Of a stretch of 64,000 bases of DNA, positions 27,575 through 39,277 are shown piece after piece (positions within the stretch are counted from its first letter, which is position 1; the number at the start of each line of letters is the position of its first letter). The stretch lies in contig JAIXMP010000046.1 of the NCBI GenBank assembly GCA_025677815.1, positions 217,076 through 281,075 on the forward strand. Direction: 5' to 3'. The position numbers were made by a program, and so were the translations under genes. The stretch comes from Phascolomyces articulosus (lineage: Eukaryota; Mucoromycota; Mucoromycetes; Mucorales; Lichtheimiaceae). The notes under the pieces were generated by a model. It made no database searches. It saw nothing but the letters and a program-made list of their open reading frames with translations, and was not told where the DNA came from.

Positions 27575-29337
27575 CTTGAATGGACTTGGTTTTTAATAAT
27601 GTAGATTAATAGACTCTCAATTCAAAGTTTTCTGGTTTTTTTTTTTTGAATAGGATTGAAAAATAAAAATAAAGATTTACAAAAAAAAAATAAGGTAATA
27701 AAACAAGGATATAAAGTATACAAGGTCTTTTTTTTAATAAAACAATGCCCTTCTTTGTAAGATATTATACACTTCTCTTTTTCCAATGGTAGAAAAAAAA
27801 AGAAGTGAAGGCAAAGTAAAGAAAAGAAGGTACGCGAGCTTGATTGGAAGAACTAATATGTCTAGTGTGACATTCTCAAGGTCCGACTAGAGTATGGTCA
27901 CGCTTATTATACTGCGGAAAAACAACGCGTTTATGCTTACTGTTGTTTTCAATCAGGGATGAATTATCTAGGGTTATATTGCTATATTATATTGTTATTA
28001 GTTAGTTCAAAAATAAAAGGAATTTGTATATATCATTAAGAAAAATATAATTGATATGTATGAAAGCGTTTGACCTTTGTAATAAGCTGTAAATTTATCA
28101 TTCTGGCTACAGGATTGCTATAAAATTAATTGATCATTACGGTTACGTTCAGGTGTAAAGTGAATAACTTTATATAATAGGCATGTATTAATGAAAACAA
28201 TCTATTGTTAAAGGAAGCACTTTACTATCAGTTTAAAGTGTATGACGTAAAAGAGCTAAAAAATAGTAACAATAAAGTGATTAATATGATTTGGTAGTAA
28301 GTCGTCGCATTTTATCGTGACATTTTATACATACATGTAGAAAACGTAAAAGTATTTAATATGTATTTTTAGTGTCACAAAACAAGATCTATCATGCAGA
28401 TCAGAAAAATAAATAGTAAAATAAAAAAAATGTCTACCATAAAACAAAAATTTTATCAGCTTTTGTCATTTAATTTTTTTTTAAAAAAAAAAAGCTTCAT
28501 GTAGAGAAAGAGAAGGACAAGAAATGACTTATCATTGATGCCTATTCAATTTACATTGAACATCTTCGCATATACTGTTGATCACATTGAAAAGACGCAG
28601 GTTGATAATAATAATAAAAAGGAGAGAGAGAGAGAACAAAGCGTGAGATACTTCTTGTGAAGCGTAACCTGTTTCTCGGGGCCACGAGGATTTCTTACTA
28701 ATGGATTATTATCTAACATGTACATTATTTATTTTCTTACCCTTAGAATATTGTTCAAAATAAGGCTTTCTTTGTTTGGCCTCCCCATCTTTAATTAGTA
28801 ACTTACAACAATGTAATTATAAAGGTAAAATGACTAAATTCAAGTTTAACTCAGGGTTTCGATAGACTAATTGTGTAACTTTAATACTTATATAGTTAAC
28901 TGATTAATTGATTGCTGATGATTTAGTGATATCTTCCTCAAACTACCTAATATACAGTATACGGATATTTTGTAAAATGCATTTGTAAATAGAATTTATA
29001 TTGCGAATAAGCTTGAGTATTTAAATGTGAAAAATAATCAGTTGCTCCCATAGTCTGGTGCTGCTGCGGATATTCCTTGTATGGATGTAGACCAGAGACT
29101 TATCCAACAATTTCTTCTGTTCATCATCCAAATAAAGGCACACTTGGGTATACGCCTCATACATTGGTTTTAGAGGAACCAAAAAAAAAAAAAAAAAACT
29201 CCTCTTGAAACTTGAATCAACCCCATTTCTTTTTATATATAAATATATAGCTTTGACTCATTGCTCTCTACCTCTTCTTTTTTTTTCGTGTTTCTCCAAT
29301 ATATTAAATAACTTTAATCCCCTTCTCCCCTTGAAAA
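27575..29337. other. Intergenic region between divergent dynein and STYX-like genes
   Basis: About 1.76 kb of AT-rich sequence with poly(A)/poly(T) runs at 27,630-27,735 and 28,470-28,495. It should contain both promoters. No RNA gene, repeat family or convincing coding region was recognised. Confidence 0.55.
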
Positions 29338-30454
29338 ATGGATACCAACACCGAATTTGTAACTTTACAGCCACAACAACAACAAACCACGAATGTAGAA
29401 ATCGACAGAGATTATATTGAATCAGAAAGTTCTCAATGTAAAATAGACGATTGGCATTATGAAATGAGACGAGACATGCAAGAAGTTTTAGTAAGCATTT
29501 CAAAATTAATATATTTCTATGGAATGATTTTCGCCTCAAGTGTGCTACAGTAGTTCTATGCGAAATCCCATCCATGAAAAAAAGCAACCATCACCATCCA
29601 TTGAAGTTTTTCTTGAATTTGACATCATTTATATTTTTATTTATTTATTAGCCTGGACTTTATCTGGGTCCTTTTTCAGCATCACGTAATGTACAACGAT
29701 TGCATGACATTGGTATTACACATATTCTTTGTTTCTTGGATCAAAATGAACAACGATTGTTTCGAACAGAAAATATAGTCAATCATTTCAACTTTTGGCC
29801 TGTGGAAGTATCGGATTCAGCAACACAAAATTTGATTCCATTATTTCCTTTAGCTGCTAGTCATATCAATGAAACCTTGATCCAAGGTGGGAAAATCTTG
29901 GTGTGTTGTAATGGTGGCATGTCTCGAAGTCCTTCGTTTGTGATTGCATTTATCATGCAGGCTTATGATTTAAATGCCTCACAAGCTTATCAATATGTTC
30001 AAAACAGACGTCTTTGCATTAATCCTAATGATGGTTTCAAAAGTCAGCTTAGTGTAAGTTTTTTTTTTCTTTTTTGAAGAGGGAAAAGGGAGAGCAAAGA
30101 TGGCTCTTGTAAGGAAAAAGGAAAAAAAAAAAAGTGATATATTATATTAAGGCTGGATTGGATAGGAAGTAGTATAGAGAGACTCATTTATTTTTTTGGA
30201 AAAAAAAATCGATTCAATCTTAGGAATATGAACCAATTTATAAAGCAAGAAAAACAAATGGTGGGGATACTCAACAACAACAATTTGAACAACAACAAAG
30301 ACGACGTCGACGGTCATTAGGATTTGATGATGATACAATCACGGAAAATGGACCTATGCGGATAGGTGGAGAACTGAAACGACGTACAACAGAGGCTACC
30401 AATGATCTTGAAAATATGACAGGCACTGGTGTATCTGGCATGGCTTTACAATAA
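29338..30454 (+). CDS. STYX-like dual-specificity phosphatase-fold protein
   Basis: Three exons: 29338-29490, 29652-30053 and 30224-30454 (786 nt, 261 aa). The protein follows human STYX closely: WHYEMRRDMQEVLPGLYLGP, then HDIGITHILCF, then GGKILVCCNGGMSRSPSFV, then AYQYVQNRRLCINPNDGF and EYEPIYKARK. STYX is a pseudophosphatase whose active-site Cys is replaced by Gly (HGNAGISRS). Here the aligned motif is CCNGGMSRS, so the nucleophile Cys and the Arg of CX5R are present, while the preceding His is Cys. An Asp (VSDSA) sits where the general acid or its STYX counterpart lies. The tail is Gln- and Arg-rich (QQQQFEQQQRRRRR), unlike human STYX. By sequence it could be catalytically active; this is inference. 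Confidence 0.9.
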
Positions 30455-30977
30455 CAAAAGAAAAAAGAACTCTTATTTACTTGACTATTACAATCTATTA
30501 TTATTATTACTACTATTATTATTACTCATAACGATACCGCTCCCGCCGTTTTACGACGCCTTTTTTTCTTTCTTCTGTACATTTTTTTTCACGCATGACC
30601 CACACACACACACACACTTCATACACTCATAAATTCACAAATTATCGCGCACCTTCCCCTCCCGAAAAAGAAAAAAAAATTATATATAAATTTTATAAAT
30701 GTAAAAAAAATTGTGATATATATATAAATGTTGCTTTGCTAAATGATTTTCTTATTATATAACTATAGATTATCTTGATTGCAAAATATACAATGTGTGT
30801 GTGTTTTCACATGGATGAATGAAAGTAGAGAAAATGTGGATCTGAAGAAAGAATGTTACGTAAAAAGGGGTGATATGGAAAAGGATGGATGATGAAAAAA
30901 AAAGTATATATAAGATTTATGTATGTGAATGTAAAAAAAAAAAAGGAGATGTAGGTTGGAGGGAGGATCTTTTTTTT
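30455..30977. other. Intergenic region between convergent genes
   Basis: About 520 bp hold the 3' flanks of the STYX-like gene and of the MFS transporter. There is a TTA/TAC microsatellite at about 30,495-30,525, a CA run at 30,599-30,616 and several poly(A) runs. No further gene was seen. Confidence 0.55.
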
Positions 30978-33452
30978 TTATTGTTCATCATAAGACCTTC
31001 TGCTATGCATTAAAGGTTCATGAATCTCAATGGATTGTGATGATCGTCGTCTTAAATCACTTGAACTATGCTTATTTTTTATACCAGATCGTCGACCTCT
31101 TTCCTTGAAATTAACATGATACCCAATTGTGCTTATAATAATTAAAAAGAATACAACAGAACATGCACTTGTTGTATATCCTCTATCTATATATATATAT
31201 AATATCAAGATACTGTCAGGATAATGTTTCTCTTCAATCATTCTTCTATATATATATATATGTATTTTTACTTACGGTAACGTGGTGCATCTAATATAAA
31301 ATTATAGAAAATTTAATATAATAGCGAGCATCAGTTAGATAAATAGTACGTATAGATAGATGTTCATACATTAAAAATATATAATTTATTCTTACCAGTA
31401 ACAGGCCATAGTACCAAAGGAGCCCATAACCACATGATGGATGCACAGGTATTCATGGTAGCAATAGCAAGTGCTCGAACCTCAATATCACGAGATATAA
31501 TTTCACTTGCCCATGTCATTACAATCTGTTGTTTTTTTTTCCCAAAAATAAATATCAATCATCATTATTCCAAATCACACTATATTTATATTTTTAACTT
31601 ACTGATGTAATGGAACCTAAACCCATATGCATACAGATATAAGAAGCATAAAGTAATTCAAAGGGCTGTACAAATCGTGATAACATGGTTAAACCAAAAA
31701 ATGCTAATAATGCAGGACATATAATACACCTATAATTTCAAACACATGCGTCAATACATCTATAAAATAATGTATAAAGAAAAATAGAGGGGCTTACCAG
31801 AATCGACTTCTCATTCGATCACTAATATATCCATTACATAATCCTGCAAACATTGTAATCAATATATCCGGCTATATATATATATATATATATATACATT
31901 CATGTGAGTAAATTTGTCCATTGTTCATGTTCGTTTATAAAGAATGTGATGTATATATACCGTAGTAAGTAAATTAGCTGTGACAGCATCAAAACCCAAT
32001 TTCTTTGCCATGATACCTAATGTATGAGCAGCTCCAATAGAAAGATGTAATGAAGTCCAACCAAGAACGAATAAATATAAATATTTGTTTCGAATCAGTT
32101 TTCGTACAGAATCCATTGTACTTTCACGTCCTGATGTTGTTCCTGACCCTCCAGGTACCACAAGTAATCCACTATCATGTAATTTGCTACTTGTATCATC
32201 ATTCATACGACGCATAGCAATATCTCGTTCCTATTGAGAACCAATATAAGTTTTATATATTGCCTAATAAGTATATATATATATATACCTTATCATTGAG
32301 CCAAGTAGTATTATGCGGATAATCCGGTAAATATTTTCGACCAAACCAAGCCAAAAGAGCGGTGATACAAGCATCAAACACAAACATCCAGCGCCATCTA
32401 AATTTAGTAATAATTTTTTGATTAAAAAAAAAAGTTGGAGAAACGTGTCACATATATAAAATAGAGGTTACACGGATGAATTTACCAGGAACAAAACCGA
32501 TCCATGGAAGAAAAAAAAAACTACTTACCCACTGATACCAGCATAACCATCCATGGTTTTCAACATCATGGCTTGAATTACACCCGAGATACCATTTCCA
32601 AAAGATCCACAAATAGTCAATAAAGCCATTCTTTTCCCCAGTTCACGTTTGGTATACCATGTACCGATTAAAAATACAATGCCAGGAAAGAAGCCTGCTT
32701 CAAATAATCCCAACAAGACACGAATCACATAGATTTGATTGACAGATTGTACACATGCCATTGCTAATGTTAATATACACCAGATAAGCTCTAAGGATGG
32801 TAAATAAATCGATGGTCGTAATTTTGATAATAACATATTGGATGGAATTTGCATTCTATCATTGGTTTTTTTTTTTTTTTGATCCGTTAGTTTCTTGATT
32901 TTCATGCTAAGAGTAGGTGGTGGGGGGATACTGAAGTGATGATGATATATTAAGAAAGAAAGGAATTTACATTAAATAACCAGCCATAAATAAGACGGTC
33001 ATCCAATTATATTGAAGACCTGTAAGATGAAGTTCCTCTTCCATACCCGAAATAAATGCACTACCTAATAATATAAAACAATAAAAGAATGAGTGATCGA
33101 CAACCCTAGCTCCGCTTCTAATTTGGCATATATAAAGAGAGGAGACAGGTGTATGTGTTTGTGTGTGTGTGTGTGTGTCAAGTTTACCAAGGTTACTATT
33201 GTCCAGTGCTTTGACCATGTTACCAAGCATGGCAAATCCTAACAATCGTTTGTCTAATCGTTTAAGAAGGTTTTTTTCATGTTTTGGATCGATCCATACA
33301 TGGTGATCATCATCTTGATTGTTCATGACTTGCATCATGATGGGAGGGGATTCGTTATTACTGCTATTATGGTTCCCTGGTAACCATTCGTTGCTATGTT
33401 TTCTTTCTTCCATCTCGGGATAATGTCGACTGGTGGAAGCCATTGTTGTCAT
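30978..33452 (-). CDS. MFS transporter, anion:cation symporter family (Dal5/Fen2/Liz1/Seo1-like)
   Basis: Ten exons: 33188-33452, 32971-33064, 32529-32855, 32289-32397, 31961-32230, 31798-31871, 31603-31729, 31396-31525, 31276-31290 (15 nt) and 30978-31186; 1,620 nt, 539 aa. It is a plasma-membrane importer type with about 12 membrane helices. Family features seen: KRLDKRLLGFAMLGNMVKAL and DNSNLGSAFISGMEEEL at helix 1, the AGYLIMQIPSN helix 2 segment, RVLLGLFEAGFFPGIVFLIG with GTWYTKRELGKRMAL at helices 4-5, GWRWMFVFDA at helix 6, LPDYPHNTTWL in the central loop, and DAPRYHRGYTTS before helix 12. The N-terminal 50 residues are polar and the C-terminus carries Arg/Ser repeats. Substrates in this family are carboxylates such as allantoate, pantothenate or biotin. 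The substrate here cannot be told. The tiny 15-nt exon encodes the DAPRY block. Confidence 0.9.
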
Positions 33453-35356
33453 GGTGGTATATATATAGATATATAAAAAAAATAAAATAAAATAAAATAT
33501 AAAGGGCTAGGTAGCGTATTATTTTGGTCTGTAACTTTTCTAGTTGAAGGGGGAGAGAAAAAGTGAAAGGAAAGGGCTGGGGGATAACACTTCTTTTTTT
33601 TACGCGTTATAATATTTGGTATATGGAAGAAGGGGTCTTTTTTGTATACAATTATCAAAGAGAGCCAGAGATAGGAAGGGGAAGAGAAGAAGAGGAGGAG
33701 GATATTTAACAAGGTATATAATTAATTAAGCCTTGGTTCTATTTTTTTTTTACCTGTGATCAAAAGCCAAGGGAAAATCCGCCACGTCTTTTTTTAATTA
33801 TGGCGTTTTTGAAAATCACTCCTTCCTGAGTGTATTCATCCATCATGCATCGTGCTATATATATACATGTCGTGTGCGGAAGATCAATTATCTCTTTTTT
33901 TTTTTGCTGCTGGTATTAGTTTGAAGCATGCCGTCTTTTACTGTTTGATGAATTAATCCTTCTCTTTATCATTTATTGTCATATATATCAAAATCATTTT
34001 TTTTCTATGTGAGTGCTATTAAATTAGATGTATTGTTACTAAACAAGAGTATTAATCGGTATGCTCTTCATCATATACCAATTTCAACAGAAAAGTACTT
34101 GAGATCATACCAATCTGGGTTGATAATATAATATAGTTGAAGTATTTGATTCTTTTTATATACACATAACTATCCTAATTGACACCATCTCTGATATATT
34201 TCAAACAAGCTTCTTGTTATAAGAAAATCAAATACATATCTAAGTGAATAATACTTTTTGTAGAATTAATCGATATTTTTACCTAAATCTTTATATTAAA
34301 TTCATTGCACTGTTTTTTTTGTTACTACCACGAGCACCCCCACCTTTAAACAACTTGCAATATCACTTAAATTACTTTATGACTTATATAAACTACACGA
34401 TTTATATGATCAATTAATATATAATATTTCAGTGGCATCTATATATCATTATTACGTTTTCACTTCCAATTCAACCTCCCAAGTAACATTAAGGTATAAA
34501 TAACATTTTTTTTAAAATTGTACTTGAAGATATAATGATTTTTAATCATCAAACCTGTATCTGTTAGTATTAGTGAGTAACATACATGAACTTGAAAGCG
34601 AGCGTGGATATGTACATATTATTACATATATATATATATATATAAAGTGAAACAATAGAAAAGATTATATGGTATAATATGCATTATTTTCTTACAAATA
34701 AAAACGCATAAAAAGAGTGTGTTATTCATAAAAGAAAACACATACAGGATGTTTTTATCTGTTGGGGATATAATAATAATAACAATATGTTGTTATTATA
34801 GGTAGTCACTCGTCTTTATCAATAAGTACATATATATATATAGCAATTCCCCACAAAAAAAAGTAACATAAATATGTATAAATTGAGTTATTGTAGTTGG
34901 GTTTTTTTAAAGTTATTACCCTCCCGATTTATAAACAAATCATCATTATTTATCAGCATCAACAAAAGAAAGAGAATCATTTTCATATTTTACTCTAGAT
35001 CATTTTCTTTTTATTATGAATTTTAGCTAATTATTATTTATTATTGACTGTGATGAATTATTTAATTATTTTGTAATAGTGGTATTAGGCTAGTATGATA
35101 ATGTTAATTAAAATAAACCTATAAATAATAATAATAGTACTCCAAGGTTCGGAAAGGATCGTTATTGGTTCCTTTGATCAACCTCTTTTGCTTCTTTCTT
35201 GTTTGACATCTGTACATACCCCCTTCGATTCTTTTTTCTACATCTCATGGTTATTTATTTAGATCTCATAGAAAACTCTTCATCATTCTCCCTGCTTTGG
35301 CTTGGCGCGCGTCTTCGCTTTTAATTACTTTATATGTGAACCTTTTTCTCTTTTAT

Positions 35357-35387
<31 letters not shown>

Positions 35388-36033
35388 AAGAGAACGTGTC
35401 ATCGGGTGATGAGGATAGGTCGTCAGAAAGAAGATTCTAACTAAAACAGGAAGATATAAAAAAAAGATACAGAGATGTCAATACAAAAAAGCCAGATCAT
35501 CTATGTATTTTTATCTTGCAATTGACATTAAACTGATTTCGATAAGGAGTTCATCTTTCTATATCATTTTATTTGTTTTTGGTAATCATCATCATCATCA
35601 TCATCATCATAAAATGCAAGAGATGCAGTCTCAAGGAGAATAATAGAAAGAATCTGGGGACATGGATGCGGGGTAAAATAAGGTAACGCTTTCTAGGACT
35701 TATTTATTTGTTTGTGATGCTTTTTGTTTTGTGTGCTTCAAACGCGCCATTTTTTTTTGATTTGTGCTTCTCCTTGTCTTCCATCTATAAAACTATATCT
35801 TTTTTAACTTATTTGACTATATACATATATATGTATATATAACCCCACTTCTTCTTTTTCTTCCTCTTCTCCCCCCCTTCCCATCTTTCTTAACCTAACA
35901 AACAAATCCCCATCGTTGTTATATCGGATCTATTCTTCTAATGAAGATGAAGAGTAGTGCAAAAAAAAAAGATTATTTCCCCCTCCCCCTTTTTTTGCCA
36001 TCAGAAAATAAATAAATAAATAAATAAAAAAAC
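33453..36033. other. Long intergenic region, about 2.6 kb
   Basis: AT-rich sequence upstream of both the MFS gene (-) and the zinc-knuckle gene (+). It holds TA dinucleotide runs (34,627-34,645 and 35,362-35,387), an ATC trinucleotide run (35,586-35,610) and a GC-rich patch at 35,304-35,320 (GGCGCGCGTCTTCGC). The minus-strand frame 33,449-33,712 is low in complexity and probably not coding. No RNA gene was recognised. Confidence 0.5.
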
Positions 36034-36041
36034 TATAAAAG
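36034..36041 (+). promoter_or_regulatory. TATA box of the zinc-knuckle microprotein gene
   Basis: TATAAAAG lies 65 bp upstream of the ATG at 36,106, in a C-poor, A-rich stretch. It is the best TATA match close to a start codon in this part of the window and supports the small gene as a transcribed unit. Promoter activity is inferred. Confidence 0.45.
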
Positions 36042-36105
36042 CAAATAAAAAAAATCTGTGCTTTTATTTTTTGTAACAACTTCTTTGTGTAATTGTATTA
36101 TCATC

Positions 36106-36368
36106 ATGCCACAACCAGTAAAACCAATTAACTTGACCGGTGGTCAATGGTAAGCTAATATACAATAGTTAGTTTATTATAGCCCTAAGAATATTTTTAC
36201 TTATTATTTTCTATATTTTCTATACTTAGTAATCATTGTGGTCAGGTAAATATATAGACTTACTCTTCTACTACTAATGACTATTACCTAACTTTTCCAT
36301 TTGTTCTATTATAATTTTATTAGTATGGTCACAGTCGCGGTACATGTTCTTTGCTTCGACCAAAATAA
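36106..36368 (+). CDS. CCHC zinc-knuckle microprotein, 34 aa, three exons
   Basis: Exons 36106-36149, 36230-36245 (16 nt) and 36324-36368 join in frame through two GT-AG introns of 80 and 78 bp. They encode a 34-residue protein starting MPQPVKPINLTGGQ and ending SLLRPK. Residues 15-28 read CNHCGQYGHSRGTC, an exact C-X2-C-X4-H-X4-C zinc knuckle, the single-stranded nucleic-acid-binding module of retroviral nucleocapsids and CNBP/Gis2. Almost nothing else is present: a 14-residue leader and a 6-residue tail. The knuckle is assembled across both splice junctions, with the first Cys codon split by intron 1. That makes a chance origin unlikely. A TATA box lies upstream. Nucleic-acid binding is inferred from the motif; the role is unknown. 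A longer alternative form cannot be excluded. Confidence 0.7.
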
Positions 36369-37165
36369 ATTCAAAAAAAAAACCCCACCATTTTACTATA
36401 TATATAAGCCCCATCATTCATCAAACATCACTTATCAACCTCTATATATACGGCATATCTTTCATCACCATTCGTTTTTCTTCTCTTTTTTGATGCTTCA
36501 TTTATTATCACAATCATCAAAACACTTCTCCCATTATTCACTCTCATTATCTTATATTCATCATCACAAACACACATCAAGTACATAACAAATCATACTT
36601 TACATACATACACACACATACATACATATACGAGTGAAAAGAAGTATCTATTTTTTTCTCTCTCTCTCTTTTTAACACTTATTTTATATACATTTTATTA
36701 ATAGTTTGGCAAATTGTTGATCCCTTTTTTTTTTCTATGTTTTTAAATTTTCTATTTTATTTATAATCCATTTTTAACTTATATTGTACCATGGCAAATA
36801 CCTTTTTTTTCTCTATTTTTCTTTTGTATATAACCTGACGATGACGATGACGATTCTCTTTCCCTCCCCCACTTTTTTATCCACGTTGCAAAAACAAAAT
36901 ATGCATTCCCTTTCTTTATTATACATAATTCAATCATTGACGAGAAAACAAAAAAAAAAAAAAAAGTCAATTAATAATAATAAAAGTATAATTCTTCATA
37001 AATTCAAGTGGTTTGACTCTATGTAATAAACTAAATCACTGATTTATTAATATATCCAAAACGTTGGATCATGCGTGTAACCATTCCATGTAGCAACAGT
37101 AGTAGTCAATTTCTGTATTGATCCTTTTTTTTGTAATAGTGATCGTCCGTTGGTATATACTAAGG

Positions 37166-37198
<33 letters not shown>

Positions 37199-37713
37199 AA
37201 CAGATGAGGTTATTCTATTTAATACAACTTGTTATATTTATTAAAATGATCATGGGAGAGAATGAAGAAAATTATCATTCGATTTTCACATCACCTAACA
37301 AAAAAAAAAAAAATTTATGACCCCAGATTATTCGACAATGGAGGATAACAAACGCGTAAATCATGTATATAACATAATTATCCATCAATTAATATGTAAT
37401 ATTGATACCTTTCATTTCAAGGTATTTTGAAAAATAGATTATTATTATAGTGATGGTGCAACTCGTTGACCCTTCTTGTTGTGGCAATACATATAGTACG
37501 TCACGATAGTCAAATGCTTATTAATAATTCATTTCCCATGAATAATGAAAAATCTAAGTTTGGATCACTTTTTCATACTATAGAATGATATAATTCCCCA
37601 CATTCATATTTACACCCCAGTTTTTTTTTATTATTATTATTATTACAATGGTTTTCTATACAAAAGAGAGTTGCTTATTTATATATGTATACAAGTTCTA
37701 AATAATTATCGGA

Positions 37714-37748
<35 letters not shown>

Positions 37749-38184
37749 TGTCACGAAACCATGTTAACGGACATTGATATGTATACACTATACTCCACTT
37801 TTCAATGGATAGCAAATTTCACTGGTATAAAGAGTTACTACTGGCGCGGAGGTATATGTACCGAAATAGCGGAGACCTTAAATTTTCGGCACTTTTACCG
37901 ACTAAAAAGAAAGAGAGATTCACCAGATCGAAAACCTCTTCTCGGTCAAGTTACCACCTTCCATCACGCTCTGTACTACTCGAATGGGACACATTGTATC
38001 TCTCATAGTAGTAGTTGTCTGCTATTATATTTGATGATACTTATATAATTTACACAAAGCTTTCTTTTTTTTTTATAGACAAGTCGTCCCACTTTTTTTA
38101 TTTTATTTTTTATTTTCTCTTCCTTTTTTTTTTTTTTTTTACAAACTACCTTCTCCTCCCTACTCTTATATATATATAAAAACA
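36369..38184. other. Intergenic region with microsatellites and an uncertain small frame
   Basis: About 1.8 kb of AT-rich sequence with Tyr/Ser/His-coding low-complexity pyrimidine tracts (36,400-36,670), a TTA run at 37,168-37,197 and a TA run at 37,718-37,743. Between 37,761 and 38,048 the base composition is more gene-like and two plus-strand frames overlap (37,761-38,048, 95 aa; 37,805-38,008, 67 aa). Neither has a recognised motif. Confidence 0.45.
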
Positions 38185-38997
38185 ATGACTACATTTTTTT
38201 CTACTGCTGACGTTGCAAAGCATAATTCCAAGAGTGATCTCTGGTTAGTTATTCACAATAAGGTTTATGACATTACTCAATTTGTTCAAGAGGTATGTAT
38301 ATTTTTTATTTATCAATAATCTCGGGCAAGATGGAAAGAAAAGGGGAAGGGAGAAAGGGCGGGGGAGTAGGGGGGGTCATATATACCTGTATTTTGACAG
38401 CCATAATAAAACAATTTATATCTTTTGTTATCTATAGCACCCTGGTGGTAAAGTATACCTATTTGAATAACATGGAGATAAATTCACATAAACTAACCCT
38501 AAAACCATTGAATGGCCCATATTTTACATATATATATAGGTGAAGAAGTTTTGTTAGATGAAGCTGGTAAGGAAGATAATATATATATATATATAATTCA
38601 ATAAGACTAACAAATGAATTTATATTAGGCAAGGATGCTACTGAAGCTTTCGAAGATATTGGCCACTCGGATGAAGCGCGTGAATTTTACTTGACTAAGT
38701 ATTTGATTGGTGAATTAGATGAACAATCACGTATCCCAGAAAAATCATATACCTCTATTCGTGCTGGTGAACTTCCTGAACAAAAGAGCAGTGGATCGTA
38801 AGTCTATAAAATAGAATAGGGTGGGATTGGATTAGACTAGAAGGATCGGGTTATATGAATGTAGGAAGGTGAAGAAAAAACAAAATCACTAATGAAATAT
38901 TGAAAATTCCTCCCAAAGGTTCTTGAAAGTATTATTACCTGCACTTATTATTGCTGGCGCAATTGCTTACAAGTTTGTTCTGGAACAAAAGCATTAA
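38185..38997 (+). CDS. CYB5: Cytochrome b5, tail-anchored
   Basis: Five exons: 38185-38292, 38438-38447 (10 nt), 38540-38566, 38629-38797 and 38919-38997; 393 nt, 130 aa. The haem-binding core is clear: [22 protein letters not shown] continuing [23 protein letters not shown], with the two axial histidines in HPGG and GHSD. A linker follows and then a C-terminal hydrophobic helix [21 protein letters not shown], typical of a tail anchor in the endoplasmic reticulum or outer mitochondrial membrane. The protein passes electrons to desaturases, sterol enzymes and P450s. The join through the 10-nt exon is required: using the neighbouring GT at 38,453 instead breaks the frame. The length is normal for the family. 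Confidence 0.95.
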
Positions 38998-39277
38998 AAA
39001 TAATATTTATAAATAATAAAAGGGATTCTACATCTTTTTTTTATGCACAAACTATTTTACATATATAAAAAAAGTAACTCTTTCTTTTCCCCTTATTTTT
39101 CCGTTTCCTTTTTCTTTCTTTCTTTCCTCTTTATACTGTTTTATCAGTACACTATCGAACATATTCATTATTTTCCTCTTTTTCCGGCAAAGTAGTGTGT
39201 GTTCCCGGTGTGTGCGTTTTATTTACTCTCTTATTTTTTTTTCTTTTAATCACCTATCATCTTCCCTATTATAAACT

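Noticed and set aside
33449..33712. Minus-strand 87-aa frame directly upstream of the MFS gene
   Set aside because: Phe/Tyr/Ser-rich low complexity over pyrimidine tracts; more likely 5' leader and promoter.
35586..35610. ATC trinucleotide run and other short tandem runs considered as a CRISPR-like or regulatory array
   Set aside because: Plain microsatellites; the repeats have no unique spacers, and CRISPR is not expected in a fungal nucleus.
36301..36588. 95-aa plus-strand frame overlapping the third exon of the zinc-knuckle gene
   Set aside because: His/Tyr/Ser-rich pyrimidine tract in another frame; the spliced knuckle explains the locus better.
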